In this document: one piece after another, positions 1 through 8,149 of the stretch
How the letters are laid out: every line of letters begins with the position of its first letter
How positions within the stretch are numbered: position 1 is the stretch's first letter
Origin: an uncultured bacterium
Lineage (GTDB): Bacteria; Bacillota_I; Bacilli_A; RF39; UBA660
Length of the DNA: 39,341 nucleotides
Assembly: GCA_949288335.1 (NCBI GenBank)
Contig: CASEJU010000051.1
Coordinates: forward strand, 1-39,341
Direction of reading: 5' to 3'
Made by a program: the position numbers and the translations under genes
The notes under the pieces: generated by a model
Database searches by the model: none
Told to the model about the DNA's origin: nothing
Seen by the model: only the letters and a program-made list of their open reading frames with translations

Positions 1-80
1 AACAATATTCAATAATTACTTTTTAACTATATCATATTGCTTTTATTTTTTTCTTTTATTTTGTCTCACATCATTTACAA

Positions 81-548
81 TTATACACTATGCTTCTTTT
101 CTTCCTTTATTATTTTTATTATCATAAGTAAAACACCAGTTGTTATAAATACGTCCGCTAAATTAAAGATTGGAAAATGATAACCAAAAATATTTAGTGA
201 AACATAATCGATTACCACTCCTCTTATTATTCTATCAACTAAGTTACCAAGTACCCCACCGATTAAAAGACCATAACATAAAATAGTTAGTTTTATTTCT
301 TTTTTAGGTGCTTTACCTTCTTTTAGTAGCATGTAAAATATTACTGCTAAAAGAATTAATGAAGCCAGTATTATAAACATTCTACTACCGGATAACATGC
401 TAAAAGCTACTCCTTTATTTTCCGCGTAAACAAAAGATAAAAAGCCAGGAATTAAAACGAAGTTTGGCTGGTAAAAACAAACAATATATTTAATTATTTG
501 ATCAATTAGCAAGCCAAAAGACGCTATTAAAGTAATCTTTTTATACAT
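81..548 (-). CDS. lspA: Lipoprotein signal peptidase (signal peptidase II)
   Basis: An integral membrane aspartyl protease that cleaves the signal peptide of diacylglyceryl-modified prolipoproteins. The 155-residue length is normal for the family. Four hydrophobic segments are visible. The conserved asparagine motif is at about 44 (ENKGVAFS), followed by GNLVDR at about 101-106, and the two catalytic aspartates are most likely D114 (VVIDY) and D132 (FNLADV). The ATG at 548 is preceded by a good AAAGGAGG site. The next gene in the direction of transcription, often rluD in Firmicutes, is not reached: positions 1-80 hold no recognisable coding sequence. Assignment is firm. Confidence 0.96.
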   Translation of the reverse strand: MYKKITLIASFGLLIDQIIKYIVCFYQPNFVLIPGFLSFVYAENKGVAFSMLSGSRMFIILASLILLAVIFYMLLKEGKAPKKEIKLTILCYGLLIGGVLGNLVDRIIRGVVIDYVSLNIFGYHFPIFNLADVFITTGVLLMIIKIIKEEKKHSV

Positions 549-561
549 TCAAAGCCTCCTT

Positions 562-1536
562 TTAGTAAATTAACAAAACAAGGATTGCGGCAATAAAGTT
601 TTGGATAAAATGCATCGATATTGGAACAAAAATATTTTTTGAATCAACAAAAGCTTTTGCAAGGCAAATCCCAAGGGTAGCGTACTGAAATATATAAAGT
701 AAATCATAAAAAGAGGTAAATTTATCAATCATGTGTAAAGCACCAAATAAAAAACCACTTATAACAATAAATACCATTTTGTTTTTAAATAATTTAAACA
801 AAGACAACCTAAAGACATTTTCCTCGACAAAAGGAGCATAAATGGTTGATAAAACGAGTGCAAAAAAAGGAAGTTTTTTAAACATAACGTTTAACGCGGC
901 CTGATTTGACGAAGTGTTACCATTATTTATAAGTACGATTGGAATACCAACTAAAAGCATAAGTCCAAGCATTATAAAATATCTTTTAAAAATAAATGGC
1001 AAGTAAGTTTTAAAATTTCTTATAAAGATAATTAAATTACTTTTCAAGTCCTTATAATTAGTTAGTAATACAGACAAGAAAATTACTAAATATATTAAAT
1101 AAACTGGTATTTTATTAAAAAAACTAAAGTTGGGTAAAACAAACATAACGATAATAAAAAATAGTATTAAAGCAAAAGATTTAACCTTTTTTGATACTTC
1201 AATTTTTTCTTCTTTTATTTCTGGTAGTTTTACCTTTTTCTTATCACTTATTGATCCTAAAAATATAAAACCAAGTATTCCTGGTATTATTGGTTCAAAA
1301 AAAAGCCAAATAGAACATAACAAAATAGCGGTTTTATTCTTTTTAATTAAATCTATTTCTTTTTTTGATTCTTTGTATAAAATAGATGTTACAACAACTC
1401 CTATTATTAACATAAAAATACCAGCGATCATTTCTTCTTTTTCTTTTATAAAGAATAAATAATATACCATCATTACTAAAACGTAAATAACCTCAAGTAA
1501 ACATGCAATCTTTAAAATATTTCTTTTGTCTTTCAT
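562..1536 (-). CDS. CPBP family intramembrane metalloprotease
   Basis: A polytopic membrane protein of 324 residues. Near the C-terminus it carries the CPBP (CAAX protease and bacteriocin-processing; Abi) signatures: EENVFR (the EExxxR motif), FGALHM (FxxxH) and HFIQN (HxxxN/B), so the presumed metal-binding and catalytic residues are all present. The reading frame is open upstream to a TTG, but a GGAGG site at 1541-1545 places the start at the ATG at 1536. The gene lies 14 nt upstream of lspA and is probably cotranscribed with it. Substrates of such proteins are generally unknown; roles in bacteriocin immunity and surface protein processing are known in the family. A second, degenerate family member lies at 22408-23049. 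Confidence 0.9.
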   Translation of the reverse strand: MKDKRNILKIACLLEVIYVLVMMVYYLFFIKEKEEMIAGIFMLIIGVVVTSILYKESKKEIDLIKKNKTAILLCSIWLFFEPIIPGILGFIFLGSISDKKKVKLPEIKEEKIEVSKKVKSFALILFFIIVMFVLPNFSFFNKIPVYLIYLVIFLSVLLTNYKDLKSNLIIFIRNFKTYLPFIFKRYFIMLGLMLLVGIPIVLINNGNTSSNQAALNVMFKKLPFFALVLSTIYAPFVEENVFRLSLFKLFKNKMVFIVISGFLFGALHMIDKFTSFYDLLYIFQYATLGICLAKAFVDSKNIFVPISMHFIQNFIAAILVLLIY

Positions 1537-1560
1537 AAATCCTCCAAGTAGCAACTTTTA

Positions 1561-1584
1561 AAAAAGCCTTAAGTAAGGCTTTTT
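1561..1584 (-). terminator. Rho-independent terminator after the DUF5684 gene
   Basis: An 11-bp inverted repeat (AAAAAGCCTTA / TAAGGCTTTTT) around a 2-nt loop lies directly after the stop of the minus-strand gene at 1585. Its U-rich side gives a canonical terminator on the minus strand and isolates that gene from the CPBP gene. Confidence 0.8.
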
Positions 1585-2025
1585 TTAAAACAAATCATTA
1601 AAATCAATGTCTCCGTTTACAGCAGGTCCAACGTAATTAATATTTTTGTTAAAAGCTATTATTGCAATGAAAATTGGATTAACTAACCAAAGGCCGATAC
1701 CAAAACCAACGCCCTGTCCAAAAGACTTAGCAAGCTTAATACTATAAGAAATTACAAATAGTACTAATGCTATTTGACCAATAATAGGGATAAAACCTAA
1801 GCAAAACAAAAATATGTAATACCATTTATAACCAATTATTTCAAGTAAAACAATTACGTTATAAACTGGTATAATAGCTGCCCATCCTGGTTTTCCAGCT
1901 TTTTTAAATACTTTCCAGTTAGCAATGATTAAAAAAACAATCAAAGCAATCCATATTATTATAAACGTTCCTAAAAAACCAAGTAACGCTGATGCAGCAC
2001 TCGTTGTTGCTAAACTATCACTCAT
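1585..2025 (-). CDS. DUF5684-type small membrane protein
   Basis: A 146-residue protein with about four hydrophobic segments. It contains the pattern NWKVFKKAGKPGWAAIIPVYN at residues 36-56 (the first 18 being NWKVFKKAGKPGWAAIIP), typical of the DUF5684 family, which is sometimes misnamed signal peptidase I in annotations. There is no Ser/Lys dyad, so I see no peptidase function. The N-terminal 15 residues are Ser/Ala-rich and polar. The ATG at 2025 has a GGAGG site. It is followed by its own terminator and appears to be a single-gene unit. Function unknown. Confidence 0.75.
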   Translation of the reverse strand: MSDSLATTSAASALLGFLGTFIIIWIALIVFLIIANWKVFKKAGKPGWAAIIPVYNVIVLLEIIGYKWYYIFLFCLGFIPIIGQIALVLFVISYSIKLAKSFGQGVGFGIGLWLVNPIFIAIIAFNKNINYVGPAVNGDIDFNDLF

Positions 2026-2061
2026 CTTAACTCCTCCTTCTATTATTAGTATAACATACTT

Positions 2062-2289
2062 TTATAAATTTCTGCTAACTAAAATAACATCAGAACCAAT
2101 TTTTCTTATCATCGCCCAGGGAATAGATACTTCTTCGCTTTTCATCAGGTTAAAAAATCCTTTTTTATCATTAATTATTATCTTCATGATCGTACCTTGA
2201 TTTGATATTTCAGCATCTATTACGTTACCTACTTTATCACCCGATGATATGTCAACAACGTCCTTATTTTGTAAATCAGATAAGCGCAT
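2062..2289 (-). CDS. ylmC: YlmC/YmxH family PRC-barrel protein
   Basis: A 75-residue single PRC-barrel protein. It matches the YlmC/YmxH sporulation-associated family in length and in the opening MRLSDLQNKDVVDISSGDKVG. The frame is open further upstream to a GTG at 2304, but GGTGAT 7 nt before the ATG at 2289 makes that the likely start, and family members begin the same way. In Bacillus the homologue lies just downstream of sigE-sigG; here it is divergent from sigG across 76 bp. That preserved neighbourhood supports the call. The biochemical role of the family is unknown. Confidence 0.85.
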   Translation of the reverse strand: MRLSDLQNKDVVDISSGDKVGNVIDAEISNQGTIMKIIINDKKGFFNLMKSEEVSIPWAMIRKIGSDVILVSRNL

Positions 2290-2323
2290 AATACTAATCA
2301 CCACTTAATCATATGTTATTTTT

Positions 2324-2351
2324 GTATAAAAAAGCACCTTTTAGAACACTA
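2324..2351 (+). promoter_or_regulatory. Possible forespore-type promoter of sigG
   Basis: GTATA at 2324-2328 and the AACACTA element ending at 2351 resemble the -35 (GYATA) and the right half of the -10 (A-A-TR) of SigF/SigG-class promoters. The spacing is shorter than the usual 15 and the GG of the -10 is missing. No SigA-like pair was seen in this gap. SigF dependence of sigG is established in Bacillus; here it is only inferred. Confidence 0.3.
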
Positions 2352-2365
2352 CAAAAAAGAAGGGT

Positions 2366-3151
2366 GTGATTATTATAGCAAGACATAAAGTAGAAATAAC
2401 AGGAATAAACACAAGTGAAATTAAAGTTTTAACAGACAAAGAAAAAGAAACACTATTTAAAAGACTTAAAAAAGGAGATGCTAAAGCAAGGGATCTTTTA
2501 GCAGAAGGAAATTTAAAATTAGTATTATCAATTTTAAAAAAATACCAAAATAAAACGGATAACATGGATGATTTATTTCAAATTGGATGCGTTGGTTTAA
2601 TGAAAGCAATTGATAATTTTGATTTAAAGCATGGCGTTAAGTTCTCTACTTATGCGGTACCATTAATATTAGGCGAAATAAGAAGGTATTTAAGGGATAA
2701 TAGCAACCTTAGGATATCAAGAAGCATAAAGGATTTAGCATATAAAATACTAAAAACAAAAGAAGAGTATTTTATGGATACTGGAAAAGAAATGACTAAT
2801 GATGAAGTATGTAAAATCTTAAACGTAGAAGAAATAGACGTAATAGTTGCACTAGATGCGATGAAAGATCCGGTAAGTATGTTTGAACCCATATACAATA
2901 ACGGTGGGGATACGATATACTTAGAAGACCAAATTGAAAACAATAAAGAAAAAGCATCTAACTGGGATATTACTATATCGCTTGGTGATGCTATTAAATC
3001 ATTAAAAGAAAAAGAAAAAAAAATAATTACGGAAAGATTTTTAATTGGTAAAACACAAATGGAAATAGCAGAAGAAATAGGAATATCTCAAGCACAAGTA
3101 TCAAGATTAGAAAAAGGCGGTATCGAAAACATAAAGAAAAAAATATTATGA
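2366..3151 (+). CDS. sigG: RNA polymerase sporulation sigma factor SigG
   Basis: The late forespore-specific sigma factor. It is close to Bacillus SigG along the whole length: an N-terminal RHKVEITG block, region 2 with DDLFQIGCVGLMKAIDNFD and FSTYAVPLILGEIRRYLRD, region 3 with DPVSMFEPIYN, and the region 4 helix-turn-helix TQMEIAEEIGISQAQVSRLE. The N-terminal block and the FEPIYN motif separate SigG from SigF. The start is uncertain: GTG at 2366 lies only 2-3 nt after AAGAAGGG, while better spacing would put initiation at the in-frame ATT codons at 2369 or 2372. Bacillus sigG also begins at GUG, so a weak start may be a conserved control. A SigA-type promoter follows directly for the next gene. 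Confidence 0.95.
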   Translation: MIIIARHKVEITGINTSEIKVLTDKEKETLFKRLKKGDAKARDLLAEGNLKLVLSILKKYQNKTDNMDDLFQIGCVGLMKAIDNFDLKHGVKFSTYAVPLILGEIRRYLRDNSNLRISRSIKDLAYKILKTKEEYFMDTGKEMTNDEVCKILNVEEIDVIVALDAMKDPVSMFEPIYNNGGDTIYLEDQIENNKEKASNWDITISLGDAIKSLKEKEKKIITERFLIGKTQMEIAEEIGISQAQVSRLEKGGIENIKKKIL

Positions 3152-3180
3152 TTGACTATTATATACCTTAAAGTTATAAT
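3152..3180 (+). promoter_or_regulatory. SigA-type promoter
   Basis: TTGACT at 3152-3157 and a perfect TATAAT at 3175-3180 are separated by exactly 17 nt, immediately after the sigG stop. The start site would be near 3187, so the leader is very short and consists mainly of the ribosome binding site of the 101-residue gene. Confidence 0.8.
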
Positions 3181-3200
3181 TAAAAAAGGAAGTGGTTTTC

Positions 3201-3506
3201 ATGTATAAAGATAATCAAATAAGTTTAGAATTTTATAATGAATATTATAACTTAGTAAGTTTATTAAAGCAAAAAGGCCGTTCATCAACAAAACTAGATG
3301 AATTAAAGCGCTTGCTAAAGTACTTTTTTAATAACTATGAAACATTTATTAAAGAAGAAAAAGAACTTATAAAAAACGTAGTTATGATAGCATCTGGTAT
3401 TGTTAACAACGTAAATAATCGGTATGGATACGTAAAAAAAAGAAAAGAAGAATGCGAAATACTAATAGAAAATTTAAAAGATAAACAAAAAGAGCCTACC
3501 AAGTAA
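3201..3506 (+). CDS. Small hypothetical protein downstream of sigG
   Basis: A 101-residue soluble, lysine-rich, mostly helical protein that I do not recognise. The frame extends to a GTG at 3192, but GGAAGTGG sits 5-10 nt before the ATG at 3201, and the promoter at 3152-3180 would start transcription around 3187. It therefore has its own vegetative promoter although it directly follows sigG, so it need not be a sporulation gene. Its C-terminus overlaps a terminator. No cysteine, signal peptide or membrane segment is seen. Function unknown. Confidence 0.7.
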   Translation: MYKDNQISLEFYNEYYNLVSLLKQKGRSSTKLDELKRLLKYFFNNYETFIKEEKELIKNVVMIASGIVNNVNNRYGYVKKRKEECEILIENLKDKQKEPTK

Positions 3507-3517
3507 GCTCTTTTTTT
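3489..3517 (+). terminator. Rho-independent terminator
   Basis: AGAGC at 3491-3495 pairs with GCTCT at 3507-3511, with an inner TAC/GTA pairing, and is followed by a run of seven T. It overlaps the last codons of the 101-residue gene. Confidence 0.8.
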
Positions 3518-3648
3518 GTGGTATAAAGGAGTAAGTAGTGTTTTTGAGTGTATAAGTAGCAGTTAGAAGTACCACAATTCTAACTACAATTTAATTATAT
3601 ATTTTAAATATTAAATTTTAATGTCAATTTTATTAAAATTTATTAAGT

Positions 3649-4932
3649 CTAAACCTTTGGCAAAACAAAAACTATTGACAAACCTTTTATATCGCTGTTT
3701 TTAGCATATATTCTTCCGTCCAACGAACCAATTATTTGTTTGCATATAGAAAGCCCAAGACCAGATATTTTTCTTGATGGATCAGTTGTGTATAATGGCT
3801 CAAAGATTCTTTTTAAATCCTTTTCATCTGATATACCACCACCGGAATCAGCAATTTCAAACCTTATTAAGTTACCCCTTGAACTTATGTTTACGTTTAT
3901 AATACCAGATGCACCATTAAAATGAGTAACACTATTTGTAATTATATTTCCAAAGACTCTTTTTATTTTAATTAAGTCAACTCTTACTTTTTTATTATCA
4001 CAATTACTCATAACTTTAAGAGTAATTTTTTTATCTTTTAACTCTATTTCATAATCCGATTTAATAAAATTAGAAAGTTCTTTTATAGATACATCTTCTA
4101 ATTTTAAGGTATCTTTAATATTACAACTTTGGTAATCATCAAACTCTTCTAGTATACCCTTCATGTTTAATGCTTTATCATATATCTTTTCTATGTAAAC
4201 CGCTTTCTTCTCATCACTTAAATCTTTGTTTTTAAGCCTACTTGCATATCCTATTACAGAAGTAAGTGGTGTTTTTATGTCATGAGAAATGGACGCAATA
4301 ATCTGGTTTTGACTTTCTTTTTCAAGTTCTAAACTATCAACCATATCAACGAACGCATTTTGTATTCGCTGCATATTCTTAGGCATCTTTCTTTTGTATG
4401 GTCTTTTTCCAAACTTATAGGCGTTAATATCCTTTGTTATTGTCTCAATTGGATCAATTATTTTTTTAGAACTTATAAAAAACACAACGATTATCACGGT
4501 AGATACTATTATTATTTCGTAAAACATAAAGTTTCTTAATAACTTTATACCAGGTGTAGTTGAAATTTTAGAATAAGTTAATTCATAATTATCATTTTCT
4601 ATTAATACCATGGTAGTTGAAGAAAAAAGCTTTGATACGTCTTTTGCGTTGGTAAATATAATTTTTCCTTCATCATCTTTTAAAGTTACATAGCCACCGT
4701 TATTATCAACGTATAAACTAATTAACTCAATTGATTCATCCAATTTTTTACCTTCTATACCTTTTGTAATAACGTACAAACTATCATGGTTTTGATTTTT
4801 AGCCTCTACTAAATCATTAAGCATTTGATCAGATAAATAAAATTTATAATAGGAAATTAAAAGCCCAGAATTAATTGCTAAAAGAATTATAACAAAAAGA
4901 AGAGTCATGGTTTTACTAGAAAACTTTTTCAT
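3649..4932 (-). CDS. Two-component sensor histidine kinase
   Basis: 427 residues. A first transmembrane helix lies at about 8-28, an extracytoplasmic sensor of about 100 residues follows, and a second helix is at about 135-155. A HAMP-like linker comes next, then HisKA with SISHDIKTPLTS (phospho-acceptor H217) and an HATPase domain with N box GNIITNSVTH, G1 DSGGGIS and G2 GLGLSI. It is therefore a complete, canonical PhoR/VanS-like kinase. Its ATG overlaps the stop of the response regulator gene by one base (TAATG), indicating translational coupling. The signal sensed cannot be read from the sequence. Confidence 0.93.
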   Translation of the reverse strand: MKKFSSKTMTLLFVIILLAINSGLLISYYKFYLSDQMLNDLVEAKNQNHDSLYVITKGIEGKKLDESIELISLYVDNNGGYVTLKDDEGKIIFTNAKDVSKLFSSTTMVLIENDNYELTYSKISTTPGIKLLRNFMFYEIIIVSTVIIVVFFISSKKIIDPIETITKDINAYKFGKRPYKRKMPKNMQRIQNAFVDMVDSLELEKESQNQIIASISHDIKTPLTSVIGYASRLKNKDLSDEKKAVYIEKIYDKALNMKGILEEFDDYQSCNIKDTLKLEDVSIKELSNFIKSDYEIELKDKKITLKVMSNCDNKKVRVDLIKIKRVFGNIITNSVTHFNGASGIINVNISSRGNLIRFEIADSGGGISDEKDLKRIFEPLYTTDPSRKISGLGLSICKQIIGSLDGRIYAKNSDIKGLSIVFVLPKV

Positions 4933-5612
4933 TATTCCACCGTTTTAACAAACTTATAGCCCATACCCCAGATGGTTTTTATATATTTTTCTTCGGTATC
5001 AAGTTTATTACGTAAACTTTTAATATTAACCGCAACCGTTCCAACATCACCATAGTTATTTTTCCATACGTTTTGATAAATCTGGTCTTTTGAAAGTACG
5101 ATTCCAGCATTCTCCATTAAATAACATAATAATTCAAACTCCTTGGTCGATAAAGTAACTAACTCGTCATTTTTATAAACCTCAAAACTTTCTTTGTTTA
5201 ACTTTATTTCTCCTATTGTTATAACGTTTTTACTTTTCGAATTAGAATTTCTCTCTTCCCTTCTTAAATGAGCTTTTACCCGAGCTACTAATTCCTCATT
5301 AATAAAAGGTTTTGTAATATAATCATCAGCCCCTACTTCAAAACCAACTAGCTTAGAAGTTAAATTAGTTTTTGCCGTTACGAATATTATTGGACAATTA
5401 GCAATATCCCTTACCTTTGCACAAACTTCCGTACCCGATATATCAGGCATCATTACGTCAAGTAATATAAGGTCAAAATCCTCTTGTTTTATTTTTTCTA
5501 TCGCCGAAGTACCATTATTTGAAATAACCGTCTCATATCCTTCGTCCTCTAAAATATCAGATATTAATTCCGCAATATCTTTTTCATCATCAACGATAAG
5601 TATTCTTTCCAT
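4932..5612 (-). CDS. OmpR/PhoB-family response regulator
   Basis: 226 residues: an N-terminal receiver domain with acidic pocket DDE at 8-10, phospho-acceptor D52 (LILLDVMMP) and conserved K101 (ITKPF), then a C-terminal winged-helix DNA-binding domain ending in the IWGMGYKFV pattern typical of the family. It is the partner of the downstream kinase gene, and the pair forms an operon read leftwards. A TATAAT lies about 20 nt upstream of the start, but no convincing -35 was found. The regulon is unknown. Confidence 0.94.
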   Translation of the reverse strand: MERILIVDDEKDIAELISDILEDEGYETVISNNGTSAIEKIKQEDFDLILLDVMMPDISGTEVCAKVRDIANCPIIFVTAKTNLTSKLVGFEVGADDYITKPFINEELVARVKAHLRREERNSNSKSKNVITIGEIKLNKESFEVYKNDELVTLSTKEFELLCYLMENAGIVLSKDQIYQNVWKNNYGDVGTVAVNIKSLRNKLDTEEKYIKTIWGMGYKFVKTVE

Positions 5613-5700
5613 AAAACCACCTTCTATATGTAATTATAACATTTAATTTAAAATCATAAAATTAAAAATTATTAAAAAAAAAACATTTTGGCTTCTTTTT

Positions 5701-6063
5701 TTACTTTTGAACATATATATTTTGTACGTTTAATTTTATCGATATTTTACCTTTCGGAAGTTCATCACCCAAAAAATCTATCGTAGTACAATCATTTTGT
5801 ACATCACCTGATTTTATTTCCTCTGCTACATTTATTCCAATTCTGATATTAGAAAGAGACTTTTCTAGGTCTTCATCTGTTGTTTCACCATCTGCATCCC
5901 AATCAGATTCAACGTAAATAGTTTTACATACATCATTAAAATCTTCTACCTTTAATATATAAACTCCATTTATAATTTGAGTACTAAGTGCTGCATCTAT
6001 TGTGCCTTCATTTAAGGTATCATAGCAAAATTCAACCGAATCTCCAGGCTCATTAAAACAACC
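5701..6063 (-). pseudogene. 5'-truncated remnant of a secreted or surface protein gene
   Basis: An uninterrupted 120-codon frame with protein-like composition that lacks any usable start codon and is closed upstream by a TGA at 6064-6066. Near its beginning it reads NEPGDSVEFCYDTLNEGTID, the pattern of an immunoglobulin-like strand region (PGD.VEF...N.GTIDA) seen in TasA/camelysin-type and other SipW-dependent surface proteins. That similarity is from memory and only suggestive. Upstream, a different frame reads NIGDFEVV for a few codons, as if a frameshift had occurred, and then meets the tRNA terminator. I interpret it as the 3' remnant of a gene lost beside tRNA-Arg. The rest of the 5613-6130 gap is AT-rich with no gene. 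Confidence 0.55.
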
Positions 6064-6096
6064 TCAAAATCACCTATATTAGTTTTTAAAATAAAA

Positions 6097-6122
6097 AGAA
6101 TCTAATAGCTATTAGATCCTTA
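6097..6122 (-). terminator. Terminator of tRNA-Arg
   Basis: A perfect palindrome (ATCTAATAG/CTATTAGAT, flanked by AAGA/TCCTT) lies 10 nt beyond the tRNA 3' end. On the minus strand it is followed by TTCTTTTTATTTT. Confidence 0.8.
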
Positions 6123-6131
6123 ATATTCTTA

Positions 6132-6208
<77 letters not shown>

Positions 6209-6258
6209 ATTTGATTTGTTCTTAACAGAACAAACCAATTATACCCCAAAATTAATAA

Positions 6259-7218
6259 TTATTCAATATTTTTTAACACACTTTTTGTAATTTCATTACC
6301 ATCTACCGTAAATATTACTTCTTTAACGTCATAATTATCCCTTACTGATAAAGCAATTGAATATATTACTTCCTCTAAAATACTCTTACTTGATGCATCA
6401 TCAAATAAAAAATCGTTAAAGTTAAGTGTTAAAACATCATCTTTCAAATCATAATTAATTAGTTTGGTATTATAATTAAGAAAACTCATTAAGTTTGTCT
6501 CATAAATATGTGAAGAGGTTAATTCATCTACTATTATTTTTATTTTATCTCTGTTATCATTATTTATCTTGGTTACCGGAACGTAATAATATCCATTATT
6601 ATTTTCATTTACAAAATAAATTGTTGTTTTATTAACGTTTTTATAACTCGTAACATCATAACTTTTATTAACACCATCTTTTCTTGACAATGGTAAATTA
6701 ATTATTTTATTAGTTGCTGGATTTTTTTCTAAAAGTTTACCATCTATTTTTACGTATATATATTTAACATTATTAATGGTAGTTAAATTATAAGTTAATG
6801 CTTCTAATGACTTTTCAAACATCTCTTCGTTTAACTCTAATATATCACTTGAAACATCAACCATTAGGTTATAATTATCTATTACAACATCGTTTATTTT
6901 AGTATCAGATGGAATAATAGCTTTAAATCCATTGGGTATTTTTTGCTCATATTTACCACCGATTATTAAAAGTTCTACTAATCTTATTGCCATTTGTTTA
7001 TCATCTTGTAACTCTTCCATATCAACTTTAGTCCTTGCTACAAACCCATCTTTATCAAGTAAAAAAACCTCTTTATTCGCGTTTAAATTACTTGTTTTAA
7101 CAATCGCCTCATCCTCTAGGGAGTACTCTTTACTAACCGGAAATAAAAGAAGTAATAAAAATAATAAAAGCATTCCACTGGTTCTAAATATTCTATTATA
7201 AGCAAACTTTCTTAACAT
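6259..7218 (-). CDS. gerM: Spore germination/sporulation lipoprotein-like GerM
   Basis: 319 residues from the ATG at 7218, chosen because AGGAGG lies at 7225-7230; the longer frame to 7254 has no such site. After an N-terminal hydrophobic segment (about 10-30) come two GerMN-type modules of about 100-120 residues. Each has the pattern of a strand, a loop and LTLNF or LMVDVS followed by a helix (DDVLTLNFNDFLF in the second). GerM is known in Bacillus to act in septal peptidoglycan remodelling during engulfment and in germination. No lipobox cysteine is obvious. It lies immediately after gerE in the same orientation, matching the close linkage of gerE and gerM in Bacillus. Confidence 0.85.
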   Translation of the reverse strand: MLRKFAYNRIFRTSGMLLLFLLLLLFPVSKEYSLEDEAIVKTSNLNANKEVFLLDKDGFVARTKVDMEELQDDKQMAIRLVELLIIGGKYEQKIPNGFKAIIPSDTKINDVVIDNYNLMVDVSSDILELNEEMFEKSLEALTYNLTTINNVKYIYVKIDGKLLEKNPATNKIINLPLSRKDGVNKSYDVTSYKNVNKTTIYFVNENNNGYYYVPVTKINNDNRDKIKIIVDELTSSHIYETNLMSFLNYNTKLINYDLKDDVLTLNFNDFLFDDASSKSILEEVIYSIALSVRDNYDVKEVIFTVDGNEITKSVLKNIE

Positions 7219-7244
7219 AATAATCCTCCTGTTAATAATATGAA

Positions 7245-7269
7245 AAAATCGCATTAAATATGCGATTTT
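7245..7269 (-). terminator. Terminator after gerE
   Basis: A 10-bp stem AAAATCGCAT/ATGCGATTTT with a 5-nt loop overlaps the gerE stop. The U-rich arm lies on the minus-strand side. It separates gerE from gerM, so gerM expression requires readthrough or a promoter in the 26 nt between the hairpin and its start. Confidence 0.75.
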
Positions 7270-7474
7270 ATAAAGTAATCTCTTTTAATTTAATAAGTTC
7301 AATTACTGCACAAGCTCTTCCTTTTACTCCCAGTTTTTGCATTACATTTGATATGTGATTTCTAACGGTTTTTTCACTTATTTCAAGTTTTTTTGCAATT
7401 TCTTTAGTTGTTTTATTAGTTATAAGCAAATCAAAAATTTCTTTTTCTCTTTTAGTAAGTACTCGTTTTCCCAT
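7268..7474 (-). CDS. gerE: Late mother-cell transcription regulator GerE
   Basis: A 68-residue stand-alone LuxR-type helix-turn-helix protein. Its sequence LTKREKEIF, TTKEIAKKLEISEKTVRNHI, NVMQKLGVKGRA is nearly that of Bacillus GerE (74 residues), including the QKLGVKGR recognition-helix tail. GerE acts with SigK in the mother cell to activate late coat genes and repress others. There is no receiver domain. Its neighbours gerM and spoIIIAH are also sporulation genes. The call is firm. Confidence 0.95.
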   Translation of the reverse strand: MGKRVLTKREKEIFDLLITNKTTKEIAKKLEISEKTVRNHISNVMQKLGVKGRACAVIELIKLKEITL

Positions 7475-7555
7475 GATTTCCCCACTTTCTTATTAATAAG
7501 AGGTCTTTTAATATTTTTTCTATATTATTCTATGAGAAAACGCAAAAAATGGTAC

Positions 7556-8068
7556 TTAGTTTTGAAATTTTACCGAAACATACATTTTAGTGTCATACTC
7601 ATCATTTATTAATCTCATGATATCATTAGCTAGAGAATAATCATGATCTTTTTTCTTTACCGTTACGCTCACGTTATTGCCATCTATTTTTATAAACGAA
7701 TCAAGTTTAAGTTCCTTTTTTAGTTTTTTTTCTAACTCTTCTTCTTTCGCTTTGATTTCATCTATTTGTTTAAGACCATCATAAGCGTTGTTTTTTTCTT
7801 CCGTAGAAGTTTCTTTGTTTGTTAATATCTCATTATATTCTGCCGCTAAAGCAGCTCGCTCTTCGTCTGATTCTACTTGTAAAGCAGTTAATACGTCAGA
7901 CTGGGTAACGCTTGTTGTTTCTTTTTCTTCAACTTGCTTTTCTTCGGTATCGGTTTTAGTTGTGGTAGCGGTAGTTAAAAGTTCACTAGGCATTGTAATA
8001 TAATACACACTCAATACTAATATTAAACTAAATAAAGTTAAAAACCATAATTTTTGTTTATTAATCAT
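7556..8068 (-). CDS. spoIIIAH: SpoIIIAH-type sporulation protein
   Basis: 170 residues from the ATG at 8068 (GGAGGG 5 nt upstream). The N-terminal membrane helix LWFLTLFSLILVLSVYYI is followed by an acidic, Thr/Glu-rich linker and a C-terminal ring-building motif fold (KIDGNNVSVTVKKKDHDYSL ... YVSVKF). This matches SpoIIIAH, which forms the SpoIIIAH-SpoIIQ channel between mother cell and forespore during engulfment. It is separated from any spoIIIA operon within this window and instead sits beside gerE. It is somewhat shorter than Bacillus SpoIIIAH (about 218), the difference being mainly in the linker. Confidence 0.88.
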   Translation of the reverse strand: MINKQKLWFLTLFSLILVLSVYYITMPSELLTTATTTKTDTEEKQVEEKETTSVTQSDVLTALQVESDEERAALAAEYNEILTNKETSTEEKNNAYDGLKQIDEIKAKEEELEKKLKKELKLDSFIKIDGNNVSVTVKKKDHDYSLANDIMRLINDEYDTKMYVSVKFQN

Positions 8069-8124
8069 ATTACCCTCCAAATCTTTCTACTTAAATATAT
8101 GCATAATTCTAATTATAATTACAA

Positions 8125-8149
8125 AAAAAGAATCCTTAAGATTCTTTTT
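8125..8149 (-). terminator. Terminator after the coiled-coil gene pair
   Basis: A 10-bp stem AAAAAGAATC/GATTCTTTTT with a 5-nt loop overlaps the stop codon of the 465-residue gene and provides a U-rich 3' side on the minus strand. Confidence 0.75.

Noticed and set aside
1585-2025. Signal peptidase I annotation for the DUF5684 protein.
   Set aside because: No catalytic Ser/Lys arrangement is present; the similarity in annotations is probably propagated error.
3561-3585. Hairpin AGTTAGAA/TTCTAACT between the sigG partner gene and the histidine kinase gene, considered as a terminator.
   Set aside because: The 9-nt loop stem is not followed by a T-run on either strand, and the plus-strand gene already has a terminator at 3489-3517.
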